From Trileptium ribeirensis (lineage: Eukaryota; Nematoda; Enoplea; Enoplida; Thoracostomopsidae), in assembly GCA_030248225.1 (NCBI GenBank), contig JASANE010020387.1, positions 131,517 through 195,516 on the forward strand: a DNA stretch of 64,000 nt, read 5' to 3'. A program made the position numbers and the translations under genes. Position 1 is the stretch's first letter. Every line of letters begins with the position of its first letter. This document shows, piece after piece, positions 12,601-27,600 of this stretch. Below the pieces are notes generated by a model. The model saw nothing but the letters and a program-made list of their open reading frames with translations, was not told the DNA's origin and ran no database searches.

Positions 12601-15600
12601 CGAAAAATCAATTGTAACAGTAATACTTATATTTTTGATTCGGCAGTGGAATTCGATAATATGGTGCACGATGAAATACAAATTTAAGAAAATCATAGGA
12701 AATATTTTCGGGGTCTCTTGGCCGTTTCGCGTTTTTTCGCGGCTGCGGCCACACAGTAAATTACACAATCACATGGTATTTAAATCGTAATCAATGCAAA
12801 GCCCAATTATTGTGCAGATACAAGATAGTGTAACGGGCTTAGGTTTGCCGTTTGCACCAGCGCATCGTCATTGTTTTCTCTTCGTTGTAAACCAGATATT
12901 GATCAATGCCGTCGTAGGAACATTTTGGCAACTATATCAACAATGTATCTTCATGCTTCAATTCTCACTATCTCGATATTTCACTTTTACTATTTTGCTC
13001 CAGTCGCATTTTAACTAAGTGGCACTGAGGTTAATGTAGGGATAACAAATTGTCATGTGAAGAACAGCTATTACCACCTTTTCCGATGAATGTCGATTCT
13101 ATAAAAATATCATGATCCGTACAAGGAATAACACCCATGCAAACACTGCAGCACCCGATCACGTTTGGATGTGTTACGCGCGTGTTAAAATATGCATGGC
13201 CTGGCTTCCGTAATGGAAGAGGAAGGTCCCCATTGGGTCGATCGCAGCATATACTGGCGAACTCCCTCAACCTAAAACCCGAACCGGACTCAGACCCGGC
13301 GAGTTTTGATCGATAAGGACACAAACAGTGCTAACACAATTTGGTTACCTACTTACTACACCCATGGTCGGGGACTCCCTCTACTTCGGCATCGCAACGG
13401 AGTACGAATTTGCCACCACTTTCGGCGGAATTCCGCCTAACCCTTGTATGTCATCAGCTGCTTCTCCTTTTTCTCTGCAGCTTACATCAGAGACTCAGGG
13501 TATTTTTTTAAAACAGACCCTGGGACTAGACATTAAACGCTGGATCAGGATTTACAATTTTTGGCTTGAGAATTTCAAGAATTCATACACAATAAAGAAA
13601 CGTAATTACATATTCAAAATTTACACCATTTTCAACTGCAAAAGATTGACTAAAGATTGGAATAAAGACTGCAAATTTCACGTACGCCTTTGACAGATGT
13701 ATAACATCTCTGTGGTTTGTGCAGTTTCGGCACGCTAACTATATTTTGTATATCTTTTTAGACTGTATTAATGTGCTTATTACTTACGTTGATATTATTT
13801 TATGAAGAGAATCCTCATTACGTCCAAGCTAACGCAAACGTAATAAAATTTATTAGTAAACCCTATGTTTCCGAAGCCGAAACTGCCCTGGGTCCAGCAC
13901 AGTGTTCAGACCCAGCTGTGGACATAAAAACCTTGCATGTTATTTACTGATATTGTAAAAAACAACAAGAAATAGCTATATTATAGCTATTGTGCAGACT
14001 TATAATATTATGTAAACATGTTGTAGGAATGTAGGTAGAAATATAATTATATGGTCATTAATAGTGGACGTATAATCAAAATTGACAGTGCATTGTCCTA
14101 GCGTCGTATATACGGATAGCATGATTAGGTCATCTCTGTGGAACCGTCTATAGAAGAAAAACGGTATAAATTATAATATCAATGCTAAGAATCTTCATAC
14201 ATGAATGCATATTTTACCAGCATTACACTATTGTACACGGTACGATTTGAAACCGGGGTACAAAATGCTAAATCATCAAGTTTCAACGAACTTCGCCAAT
14301 TCATGGGTTTATATATTAAATGACTAATTAAGTCTAAAACATTCGAAAACATAATGCAAAATGTACGCTGAACAGACACATAGCAGTGACACATTCGTAC
14401 TCGTGTCCTATCGACACTAAGATAAGGGTTAAAATCATTAAAGCTATGGTGTAAATTTAACTGTGTAATTGAAGGTGAATTACAACATCACCAGCAACAA
14501 AAATATTAATAAAGACAATAATTAAAAATAAAGATTGTTTAACCGAAGTCACGTACATAATATGAGTTAAATGTCATACAATGTCAGTTCTATGTCTCAC
14601 GACTCACCTGGGATTCCTCTGAACAAAGAGCGTTAATGGTTGTTCGACACGCTTTCATGAGCGTATAATCGAACCGGTTATCGGTAAACTCAATTTCTTC
14701 GCGTTTAAATATGAATTTACGACACATCGCTCCAAGCTCGGATTTGTGTTCGCGAAGGCATTCAAGTGGTTTTGCTTTATCACTACTTTCTGTAAAATAA
14801 ATAACACTACGTCATATTATACATATTTTATTTAAAAAATCCAACAAACATTTTGGTGGCTGAGCTGTTATCGGTGGCCAAAAGCATGTCCGACAATTGA
14901 GAATACTGCCTCAAATCAATGATGATGATGGCAGACAGTGGTTTCAACATACTGAAAACATGTAAACACAGGGAAGCTATTAAAATGATTATCCAGGTTA
15001 ACGACATTGTAAAACATATCTAAGAACCATCATGCATAACTTATGCAATTTTAAAGATGTCAGTTTGGGTTGTGTACTGAATTGTAAGCTAAGTTAATCA
15101 ATTAACGGTAATGATACGATGCTAAAATGACTTGACCTTGGCAGGCCAACTGCTTAAGTATATGACTAAATATCAATAGAACCAGTCCACATGCATGGAT
15201 TAAAACAATCCATCTGATTTCATTCAATGAAATATTGATGTAATGCGGGTTGACAATGGTTTTGCGTTTAAAAATGCATTCATTTGGTTAAACTTGAATA
15301 AAGACATTGCGGTAAGAAATTCGATTTTGAGTAAGAAAAAGTTTTGCAGTCAAGAAAAAACAATGTCTGAAATTAGTGAATCGATTACCTCTGGTCATGT
15401 TCCCCTATCTTTCACTTTATCACAAACAAAACCAGTAATTCATGTATGGTAACGCTTACAGGAAACTACAACAGATAGTGTAACAGGGATCGGGAGCTTA
15501 AGTGATATTTCACTTTCTTAAATCTTGTGATATTTCACTTTCTTAAATCTTATATAATATCTCCCCCGAGCACAACCCTTCGAAGTCAAAACAAACTGGT

Positions 15601-18600
15601 ATTTAATGTCGTTACATCATGGATCAGTATGTCGTTTTACGGCAATTAAAAACGTAGAAGGTTAGACTACAGGATTATATAATTTCCAATTTTTGTGACG
15701 AATTTAAAGCAAAGATTCAAAACAGAGCTTAATCCTATTTCTATTCATTTTCGGGCTACTATTTAAGATACGTAACAGCCAAAAAGAAATTCAAATCATA
15801 ACGAATTGAACAACTAATATTCACATGATTTAAAAAAATATCCTTGAGACCAAAGAGACAAAGCACTCCAAAGCCTGAAAATGATATGTACTATATCAAC
15901 ACAAGATTTTATTCTACTCAACAAAAGTGTCTGAATACATTTAAAAAGCCAAACTAATATTATCAAATACTACCTCTCAAAGTACCTCATATCGTGTATA
16001 AAATCAACAGCCTACTTTAACAGTGGTGTTATAATTTTATGAGACATTACGCAATTATATTGGACAGTACATGAGATATTACGCATTATACAATTTTATT
16101 TTGTTTTATTGTCTTCCGTTTCATTACCAGAACTTACTCTATTCAGTGGAAATATACCTGAATATCCATGTCAGCACCACTACTTCCGCAGCAAATCTCT
16201 CACCTATGTCTACACTATAAAAACAAATACTATATTCACACATTATTTACACAGACATTTCATCGACTGAAGCAATTCGCACATCAATAGGTTGACCTCA
16301 AGCGCCTAACCCATTTTACACTAAATATTGCAGTTCCTGTAAACATAGCCACATATCAATAACTGGTTTTCTGATAAAGTGAAAGATAGGGCAACATCAG
16401 GGGTAATCTATCCACTAGTTTAAAAAAATTTTGCTATCTTGAATGCAAAACCTTTTCGTGCTCAAAGTTCCACCGCAATGTTCCTGTATACCATTACATT
16501 ACAGTATTACAGTACACCAAGCCTAACACACCATATAACATTGTACTAAATTGAAAACAATAGAGCATTTTTCAACCGCAACAACAAACGGCATGTCTCC
16601 AGTCCATTAAGCAAATAAATGCATTTTTCAAAGCAAAACCATTGCAGTAACGCATTACTTCGATATTTCATTATTAGTGTAAGTGCATTTTTCACCACCG
16701 ACCACCCTGTTTCACATAATTAATTAAGCATGCATTACCTAAGGTTATATTTTTCCAATAACATTTTAGGGTTGCTTTTTCCAAGAGCGTAAAGAGCATT
16801 TTTCCCAGAAAAACAATGAAAGTTATTAGTGCTACTGTTGGTTACAAGGGTCAAAACTCCAGAGTTAGATCATCAAAATTTGGCTACTTTGGGGTAAATT
16901 ATAATAGTAGGAGATAGGAGAATTAAAGAAGCAAAAATCAGTTTCAAGTTTACGCGATCTGTAATTTTCAAAATTAATCTGAGGGCTTTCAAAATAAACT
17001 TGACCTTCCCCGAGTAGTATCTGTCACCCAAATAACAATTTGCCAGGCCAAAATTGATTTAACGGCTTCAAACAGGAGCTGACAATGAAATTTGGTCATT
17101 TTGAAGCAAATTAGTGTATTTTGCGGGGCTAGAAGAGCCAAAATCATAGTTAGGCTGTCCAAAAAATAAACTTTATCTGACACTAATTTGAGGTTTATCA
17201 GCTGTTGATCCCGATGGGGTCTCAGATAGCTTTCAATATATGAGAAGGATTAGAGGAGGGATATGAGTGAAAAGTAACTCAAAGTGCGCCAACTAGCAAG
17301 TTTTACCAAAAACCATGGCATAAATGCCTAAATTTGAACAAAAAATGTAATTTGAGGTTTTCAGCTATCTTAGGGGGTCCTCAGGGAGGGTGCGTGACAG
17401 TCACAGCGGTCAGCTGGACACCAAAGAGGCAGAATATGGGCGCAGAAGCCGCATATTAGCAAGTTTGGACCAAAAACCGGGTCTAAACACCTAAATTTGA
17501 CCAAAAACGGCAATTTGCGGTTTTACAGCCTTGTGGGGCTCCAGACAGCCACACGGCTCTGCAGGACACCAGAGAGGCGGGATATGGGTGAAAAGTAGAT
17601 CAAAGGCCGCCATCGGAAACGCATCACTAAATCGCTAGGTTCGATTGGAATAAACATAAAAAGACGAAATTCCTCCTAATATGTAGAAGAAACCTCGCTG
17701 TAAATTATGGTTTCTGTGCGTTTTACTTACAAAATCCCCTCTCCGAGAAACTACGATTCAAAGCCGGCATATGAAGAATATTTACCGATACTACTTTGTT
17801 CAGGACTATATTTTTTGTACTAAATCATAAAATTTGTAATATATTTAAAATTCAATAGTTTAATAGGAAACATTAGGCCTCAAGCTGACACTTCACACCC
17901 CGTGAAAATATATGCCATAATTGAATTCTGAGAGAGTGAGTGACACGAACAAAGCGGAGAATTTGTTTGGTGTCACTCTGTAGAGCAATTTATCCTCTGT
18001 ATAGCTGCAAATGGTGTGCTGCTATTTTTATTATTTTGCTGAAGGGTTGTGTCAAAAAGGGTTTTCAATGGGCTCACGGTACCCAAAGTACATGAAAATG
18101 GTAATATCTCTTCAACCGTTCGAGCTATTTATGTGTTTTGGTCTCATTTTGTAGAGCAATTAATCTTCTATGTAGCTGAAATCGGTGTGATGCTATTGTC
18201 ACCAGTTACACTGCAAATTGGGTCAAAAAGTGTTTTTCAATGAGCCCTTAGGACACAACATATACAACAATATACCTCCGCACCCAGTCGAGCTATATTA
18301 TTGTGTTTGATCTTACGTTGTGAGCAATTCATCCTCCTGCAAATGCTGTGCTGCTATTGTTAATAATTTAATAATGCTGAAGCGTTGGGTCAAAAGAGGG
18401 CGGCTTCAATGGGCCTACGATACCCAAAATACATGAAAATGGTAATATTTCTTCAACCGCTAGAGCTATATAGATGTTTTAATTCATTATTTAGAACAAT
18501 ACTTCATCCTCTATGTACTTGAAAATTGGGAGCACAATAATAGGTATATATCTTCTCAAAAATTCTAGCAACGTGTCCGCTATACGATGGCTCACTTTGT

Positions 18601-21600
18601 AAATTAATGCTCGGTATACCTTTGCGGTATATCTCTCTAAATTACATACGTATTCAACACTCAAAATTCACTAGCTTGGCGATAAGATAAGCTACTATTT
18701 TAATAAAAAGGACAGAAACGTACTAGAACAATATTTCTTCAATTCTTCCTTACAACGCTTCTTGACGTCCGGGTCAACCATCGGATCAGCCGAAACAACA
18801 AGGTACTCTACCCGCAGCTGCTTCTGACAACCAGGTGTAAGAGGATCGGGAACTGTGTAGCCTCCAAACTTGCTCTTCATTTTACCACTATCGGAATTTG
18901 CTTCGCCGCCTAGCAATTCATGCTCGAACATGACTTGACTTAAGCATCGAATTATTTCACCCTGAATAAATCAAAAAGACATAAAACTCATAATCGATGC
19001 ACATCCACTTACCTGTGAGATACTGGCATATTCACAGATTTCCATAAAAGTAGGGGTACCTAAGCTCTCAAATTTCAGTGGTGGGCCCTCTGGCATTTTC
19101 CCACTTGGCGATACTTTAGGCTGCCTGTTTGTCATCGCCCTTTGGAAATTTTTTTGTCCTTCCGAAACCAATAAAACACCCCTAGTTGACATAGAAAATT
19201 GAACAAAATTTGTAGTAAAATTAGATCCTGAAGCTAAAGTTTTGTCAAAATTGTCATTAAATAGCTTTTACCGGTTTTGGCGAGTTTTCAACCGTTTACA
19301 TAGAAAACACTGAATTTTGGTATTATTATATTTGAGAGTCCACGGCTGAGCAGGGGCACTTTTCATACATCGTCGCAAAATCGGACACTCCTAGTTCCGA
19401 ACCAGCATCCCTCGGTAAAATTCACCGAATGGAGAATCATCAGGCTGCCCTTAGGAATCGGACCTTACCTAAGCCATACTTACCCCACCCAGGCTCCACA
19501 CTCCTCCTCGCACCGATACATCTGTCCACCCCTAAGTCGACGGACCATGGATATTATAGTATATGGACTACATATGTCAAAAAGGAGAAATCTCGCACAT
19601 TGGTAAATAATAAAGCTAAATAAAAAACATGTAAGTACTTCTCAGTGTGTCCAAAATGATGAACATTCTTCTACTGTAGTTTTTGCCCCCTCCAAAATTT
19701 AGCAAATCGACAGTCTAACCACGACTAAATGAGTTTAAAACCTTGCAATCATATATATATATAAACAACTATTAAACGCAAAACGTTTATATACACATCA
19801 ACAGACATCTGTGTCAAAATTAATGAACAGCAAGGATATCCGGATACGATTTCATATAAGGATATTTTTGCGACGTCGATATATCCGGATATTCTCACAT
19901 TGCATTCGGAATTTAGGTTCACTCACCTGCCGATTTAATTCTTTGAAGGATTTATAACATGTGGAACCAAATAACGTGTATAAATTTTTGAGACGCAGAT
20001 TTTTCAGTTCCAATTGATTTTTTTGACTATTTATATTTCTGAAGTTGATTACTGATGTGGCAACTTGTTGAGACGAAGCGAGTGAAGACTGCAGATTTTC
20101 CCCCGGAAACACTTTTGGGAAAATCGTAAAACTTTTTTTTGCCTGTCGATGTAACTCAAAATTTATTTTCGGGTGATTGGATTTCGATAGATTTTTTGCT
20201 TGATGAAGAAAGTCATGATGTGCCCTTTAGTTGAACTCTAAGAGCTCCGACGCCATCTTTCGGGTCACAATAGCAAAAAACTGGTTTGAATGGTCCTTTG
20301 CAAATCTGGAAATGTAGATACCAGTGTTTAGCGGCTTACATCTCGCGACTATAAAGAATCAGCTCATGGATACAGAGCTTGTCAATACCACTTTTTGCAG
20401 GGCCACTTATTGATCCTCTGTAGAGTCGACGAACTCTATTTCAAGAGTATAGTTTGTCTCCATTTGCCTGGTTATGTATCGCTTCCAAGGCATCAACAAT
20501 AATTGTCTATATATTGATTTTTTAGTAACTACTGAATACGATGGTTTAATTACGTCGAGTCCAACATAATTTTTTTATATTTTATATTTTTCCCGTGGTT
20601 TTCTAGCAGTTTAGGACCGATAAACTCGATTTTTCAGCATATTATGTTGTGTAGGTAATTTTTTTAAATGATGCCCAGTGACAATGCATATTGTCCTCGA
20701 GATTTCTAAATTAAAATATAAAACTTCAAATGATACAAACTTTTTTCGAAATAAGGTATTTAGCCCATAGTTTGACCTATATTTGCATGTTTGTGGATAT
20801 TGGACAAGCAAGCATCTCTGGCTTCCAGTGGTTCTCGCGGTGTTTTGCTCTCCATTTAAGTGCACCCAAAGTATCACAATTTTTGGCATTATTCTGAACA
20901 AATTACCTCTAACTATGACTAAAATTGTGACAAAACCGCTATAAATTAAAAACTGTACACTAAAATAGGCATAATCATCGACTTAGTGTATCCCTATACC
21001 TTAAATATTGGTGCAAAATATTTTATCAAAAGAACATTGCTTGCTCATATCTCAGATTCCTAATATACCACAAAATAGAGCTGTAGAAGTTAATACAGAG
21101 TAATATCAGAAATATGGAGAAAAATACTGCTTTGTTTTAGAAGAGCTTAATGAAATTAGTAGTATATAAGAGAAAGAAATGGGTCACGGTATGGAAGCTT
21201 TACTGACATGGCCTGCTTCAGAAATTGAAAGCATCCTGCTCTGCACTGTACTTAACGTGATAGAACAGCGGCTTTTGCATTTCTCTCTCCTTGCATCTTA
21301 CCCAAGAATGCACTGGAATCTCAAGTGCTGGTAAACCAAAATTTGTGCGATTTCTTTCAAGTTGTATAAAGAAGCCTACTTGAAGAGTGGAAGGTTGCTA
21401 AAATGGTGCTAGAATACTTCGTAGAGCGTCCTTGCTGTTTAGTCTGGAATTATGATTTACAGCCATGGATAGCGACATCTGTTACTTTACACATACGTCC
21501 GTTTTATTACGCCAATAGTTTAAAGTGTTTTCAATTCGAGTACACCAAAACTTCAGTCATGACAAAAGGACTTCAAAGCTACATCCATCGGATTCACATG

Positions 21601-24600
21601 TTACTTGAAATGCCCGTGACTGTATTTTCTGGCTAAGACCCTACATAAATAGCAATTTTAGTGAATCTGTAATACCTGTTTCCGAAAAAGCGATTTCTGC
21701 TTGATCGATGTTCAAATGTTTTCCAACATCGTTCTTTTACAGTTTAGCAAAATCATTACATATTGGCTGCTTTGTAAGGTTGTCTTCTCACTAGGTCGTT
21801 ACACCAGCCAGACCACTGGGTCACCGGGTAACTGCCACGGCTGGGTCACGGAGTCACCTACTGGTGGCCCAGTTCCATCTCTGCAACGTGTCCATTCACA
21901 ATGCCGCGAGTGTTGTTGAAGCTTTTAGCAGGTAAGGCAGTGTGTCGCTCTCAGGAAAAAGATAATTTGATATATGTGAGAAAATTTTTTGTAAAAAGTT
22001 GACGTGCACTTGTAATATTTGACCACAGAGAACGGCCAAGTTTCCAGACGCTTGGACAAATTTTCCAGGATTTGCCAAGGATGCCGCGAGTGTTGTTGAA
22101 GCTTTTAGCAGGTAAGGCAGTGTGTCGCTCTCAGGAAAAAGATAATTTGATATATGTGAGAAAAATTTTTGTAAAAAGTTGACGTGCACTTGTAATATTT
22201 GACCACAGAGAACGGCCAAGTTTCCAGACACTTGGACAAATTTTCCAGGATTTGCCAAGATTTGTACTACGGGCTCACTAATTTTCAACATTTTACAGGA
22301 CGCTACCCTATTTTCAAGGTAGTTCCACTGTGAAAATACAGTCTTTGAAGTTTAAATAAAAATTTGAAATTTTAGGATACGGTTGCCCGTATTTGGATAA
22401 TTTGATATACACCATAATATTACCTGATATGGTAACCCATATCATCCCCATCACTAGCCGAAATATAGAGCAGAAAAGCAGTTTCGGAAAGAAAATTGTA
22501 CGAAAAAAGCTAATATCCTGTGTTAAAATTTCTACCCGGATTAGTATTAATTTGTTCTTGCCACGAATATATAACAACCAGGTGGTCCCATGAAGAACAT
22601 CTCCACTGAGAGTATGTCGACTATTTTTCTTTTTAGACAGCAACGTGTTACATTTACTAAGAAAATTAATGGGTAATTTTTTTGCTGCATAATTTATATA
22701 TTTTACCTTACGTATTAGCAACATACAATAAGCCACTTACTAAATATCAGAGGTCATATACGCACTCAATGTTGAGCCTACGATTAAAATTCAGTGTTCA
22801 CACCGGGTTTTGGAAGAAGCAAAAAGCTTTAGTGCACATATGCATGTTTTTTATTGTAGGTTACCTTCGTGTGTTTATCAACTTCAGGCCCTGTGTTCGT
22901 TCGCAGATTTTCGCAATGCTTTTTGACGTCTTTTCCGCAAGATTTCTGAAAAGACGGACATTTTTCATAATAATTTATTGATGCAAGCGGTAAGTCAAAG
23001 TTATAGCATGCTGCCGCAAATTTCACAAACCAAATGTGATTTCACTACCAAATAATTTCGGTTGAAAGAACTAAGCCAACATGCTGACGTAACTTGCATT
23101 ATTTCCCCCGTCCTATATTTTACAACCGAACGACTCGCTAAAAACCATGAAACATGCGGCCTATCGTTGGTCGAATTTGTGTGCTGTCCTATTATGTAAA
23201 ATGCTATTTCAGCAAACATTACTTGAATTGCGGGCATTATTGATATAAATAGTACTTAGTTGCTTGCGCAGAGAAACCATCGGTTTCACTTTCATGATAA
23301 CATAAATCAATATACTCCACACGCTGCATAAAGAAATTTTGCAATACATATTGTGATTTAGCTTACTTTACGCGAGATCTGTACTAACACCGTATATTTT
23401 TAGGAAATGTTTGGCTATATACAACGACTGGATGAAGTAACATTTGACAAGGCAAGCACTTCGGCTATAGATTGATAAGATAACAAATAATTACTGGTCA
23501 AGGTTAGGCTCGATGCCAGCCAACTTCCCAGTCATCAGTTATACAGCTACAACGAAAAGATGTATCCCAATTCGTTTGCATTACTAATGAAAGCAACTAA
23601 TCTGTCCATAACAGAACCTCCAGATCCCCACAAAGGTGGGGTGTGAGGGCGGGTTCTACGAGATTTCGCTCTCCGGATGCATTCAAGCAATAGGACCCCT
23701 AGGTATCTTTTGGCTTGTTTTCAGTTCAACCACCACGTTTTTCGGCCGACTAAAAATAGGCCAATTTTTACCTGCGAGGTAAAATACGAGAGTTTTACAT
23801 TATAAAACTAAAACCCCTACAATTTTTGCTTTGCGGTGTTAGAAAAAAATTTAATTGCCGTTAATCGATATGGTTTTACTATATAGTGTATATTATAATT
23901 GTATATTTACTGTGAATCAGTTATTTGTGGTATTTTCGCGTCATTCAGCCCCCACCCCCAGAACAGTTCAAACTGGGAGAAACCGAATTTATCGCACCTC
24001 AAGTGCCAATAGTTCGGTTCTCTCAAGTATTTTGAAGGCAGTTCGGGAAAACTCGGGACGCAGTTACCCTTGCAAATCCCTCCAAGTTCCCAACACGACT
24101 CTCGAAACATCAGTTTTCAGCTAAATCCATGGTTAATTAATGTTCCTAAATCCATGTTTCCTGATTTAAACATCAATAATTATTATATATTACATATTAT
24201 TATTACTAATGTAAAGCCTAAACCCTGTATTATAGGCTGCAAATATTTGAACAGCAGTTACAAGTCCCTGAAAATACGTGAACATATAGCACATAAAAGA
24301 AAAAATTTTATTCCCCCAACTTTGAAATTTTCCCTGAAAACCAGCATGGTGTCTCCAAAAGCTCCCTCTATTTTTCTGAAAGCTGTAAAACAGGCTAGAA
24401 CAATAAATATGACTTGGCTCCTCAAACCCTTTCTACGAAAACGTTTATGAGCAAAACAGATTGACTAAATAAAATTTTTCCAAATAGAAAGTTATTTACA
24501 ACACGCATCGTGATTCCCATGTTTCAAGACAGTGTATCTATTTTAGAACAAAAATAGGTAATAGATAGTAAATTTTAGTCATTTCTGTATTTATTTCCAA

Positions 24601-27600
24601 ACCTAATGATTGTGGTTTGTGCTATGACCATTTTTGCATGTAGCATAATGCATGCGTAGTACAAGTTTGCGGCTGCGGTATAAAACAACTGTGCCACACC
24701 AAATGCATGCACCACGTATCGATGAATAGCTAATTTTGCTCTGTTCACTCTCGGCTCGAATTCCTAGACTTGCGATTGTTATACATGTTATTCCGTCTAT
24801 ATTGGATTGCAGAGATGGCACATAACCTCAGTATATTCATTTACAAACCACAATCGCGCTGATCGGCGGTTAAGAACATTAAATGTAGGCAGGGAAATAC
24901 GATTCGATCGATCTGCTGCAACTTAGGGAAAAGCCGTTACACCTGCACAGCCTAGCGTATCGAACATGAGACCAATATGACGCCGCGAAGAGTTTTGTTT
25001 CTGAAACATGTTGCGACTTGTCAAGAAAGTATGCTTAATTTATTACAATTTTAACAATTATTACAATTATTGTTTTAAGTGTGGTACACGAGTTACTGCA
25101 ACACTACGCGATAAAACACCATAGTGTTATTACACGCCAACACAGTTATTTTATGTAACTATTTTGACAAATCGATATCTGGTTTTATTCTACCGCTAAA
25201 ACACTTTATATTGCGACAAGAATACGCTACAAATATATTCAATTTTAACGAAATACCCACATACCGAGAGATTTTAACAATGTCATTTGATAAATCATCA
25301 CGGTTTACTGTAAAGCTAGAGATAAATTCATGGAATAATTTATAGCTAATATCGCAGAACAATCTGAATACACGGAAAGAAATATACTTACAACAAAGGC
25401 GTGTGAAAATTTGTAGTCTTTCATTGACACCAACTCAAAATGGTGGACATACGACGCACACTTCGCGGTCATTTCCGATTGACCTTTGTGTTCAAGAAGG
25501 CATTGCATTACATCGAGAGAGTCGACCTCGGCGTCGGCTTTTTCAGGGCAAAACGCCTTGATTGCCGGCTTACATGCGACTGACAAAGCACGGTTAAGTC
25601 TAACATCCTTTGATTCCATTTCGGTAAATTCACGAACGGCATCTTTGCACTGTTTCTGAAATACGACGGCTATCAAGACTATCAGCAAAATTTCCTGCAC
25701 CGTATGTTGCATCAGCAATAGACGAAAAATTCGCGTTTAAACATCTGGCTTCTCGAAAATAAGAAAGTTACGAGATCCCCAGCTCAGAACTGAGGGAAAA
25801 AACAGCTTTTTGGGCAGTTTTAGGAGCAAATGCCAACTTTAATTTAAATTTGCCAATAAAACTTTCAAAATGTTCCCCAATTTGCTCAGTTATAATCTTA
25901 ACGCCAACTAGAAAAGTTTTGCGGTTTAGCTGCAAACATACTTTCTCCAGGTAAATTTTTCTTGTTGCTCGACTAAAACATTAACGAATGCTCCTCTGTT
26001 AGACTAACCAATATGCCAAATTTTACGGCTAAAATAAAATGCCCAAATTTTCCTTGCATTTCATTCGTACACTTGTCTATCCACAGAAGATCCCCGAGAA
26101 TTATGAAGCTCACACCAACATTTTGACGGTTCCTCCCAAGACAGGCCCCGGAGTAAATTTTGGCTTACCCTAGGTCATCCCCAAATATTTTCTTGTGACG
26201 CCAAAAATAATCGTCTTAACAAAAACGGTTACAGCAGAATTCAATATTACTGCTTATATTTCAACTATTTTTCATTAAATCCTAAGTAAAATGAAGTGTC
26301 GCCTGCATAAATGTGCATTTACAGTAGATACATGATATGTAAAAACAACAATATTGATGTTGTAAATACATGAAAAACGCTATAAAACGGCATTGCAAGA
26401 CCCCAAGTTGACCTGCGGTGCACAGATAGCTTTCAGCTAACCTGAGTGGAATACCACCAGGTAGTTTCGGCTCCGCCAATTTGGAGTTGAGGGCCCCGGT
26501 TCGAAGCCCCTGGGTAGAAATTTTAGTCCTCTGCAGAGGCCATGGCATTAGACAAGACTATGTTCCTCCATTAAAAACAAACAGCAGTTCATGATATACA
26601 TGTGAGTAACATCACATTACAAAATTAGCACATACACTCATAGTATCTTTGTCGTAGTTTCGCTGAAGACACATTATTTCTTCGCCCGGCTCTTCAGTTT
26701 TGTCCGAACACATTGACGCCAATTCCAGAATGCAATTATCTTCAATTTGCGGCATTAGCCGGACACTCACGGCGCGTTCATGCATTACACGCCGAACCTA
26801 AAAAATTAAAGCACTTTAAAACTTTGCAGAATATCATTTGATATTAGCTACGCCTAAATTACTGTGACAATTCTGTAGTTACGTTGTATTTGTGATGGAT
26901 CTGGACTTCCGCATCATGTCACAGCACAAATGCTACTTGCAACCGAGTTAAAAAACACAATCTGCTCGCTCCTTCACAAATATACAACTTAACAAGTATA
27001 AAACTGTATGAGCGCTCACACATTTTATAAGAGAGCGTAGGCTGTTCAACTACATTTATCGTTTCCTATACAATACTATCATTGCATATAGCTGTGGTAA
27101 TATTTTAAAAGGTGAAACTCGAGGGTTGCAACGTCAGAGCCACATTGTTGTTATGTTTAGTGCACAAGTGTCATTACTGCTACATCCAACTTTTCTGTTT
27201 GAAAAAAATTATGAAATATAATGAAATCTATGTATTTCTCCAAGAATGTCATACAAAGCTCTAGTGATCACAAGCGTTCCACCTTTTGAGTAACGCATTC
27301 CGGTTGCTCTGACGAAAATTTTGGAACGTCCGCCGCGGTGTCGCACTTGATGTATATATAGAAAATTTTTTTAGCAACATTCTCAACACTAGTAAATCAG
27401 AATACCCGGTACCTCTAAAAATAAAGGAATGTGTTGAATGTTGGTGTTTATGTTATTTGCCTGTGTAGACCATGATAAACCGTCGTGCCGTATTATGCAA
27501 AAGAACTGTTTGTCCAAAACCATGATTTAAGAAAAGGGATTTTACAGGTTTTTACTTATACAGTGATGGACAAAAATAACTGCAGGTGTGGAAGAAGGGT

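Larger units (their letters stand above)
19200..22864. other. GLG1 intron between exon 11 and the exon 12/13 region
   Basis: AT-rich intron with two recognisable repeats: a pair of D units (20330-20660) and the 180-bp duplication (21901-22260). The 140-residue minus frame at 22314-22736 overlaps a plus frame and shows no family motif. Confidence 0.5.

Noticed and set aside
13031..13324. 97-residue minus frame with several Cys, checked as a GLG1 exon (CCSVCMGV, and LQCL in another frame)
   Set aside because: The LQCL hit has an early stop and no acceptor, and the true exon for that segment is at 7099-7191.
21896..22291. 131-residue minus frame with an internal repeat
   Set aside because: It exists only because a 180-bp unit is duplicated in frame. 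No domain, and the plus strand is equally open in part.
22314..22736. 140-residue minus frame
   Set aside because: Overlaps other frames, no start context, no recognisable motifs, and lies inside a GLG1 intron.
24070..24450. 126-residue plus frame
   Set aside because: Low-complexity basic composition without domains; antisense to the GLG1 intron.
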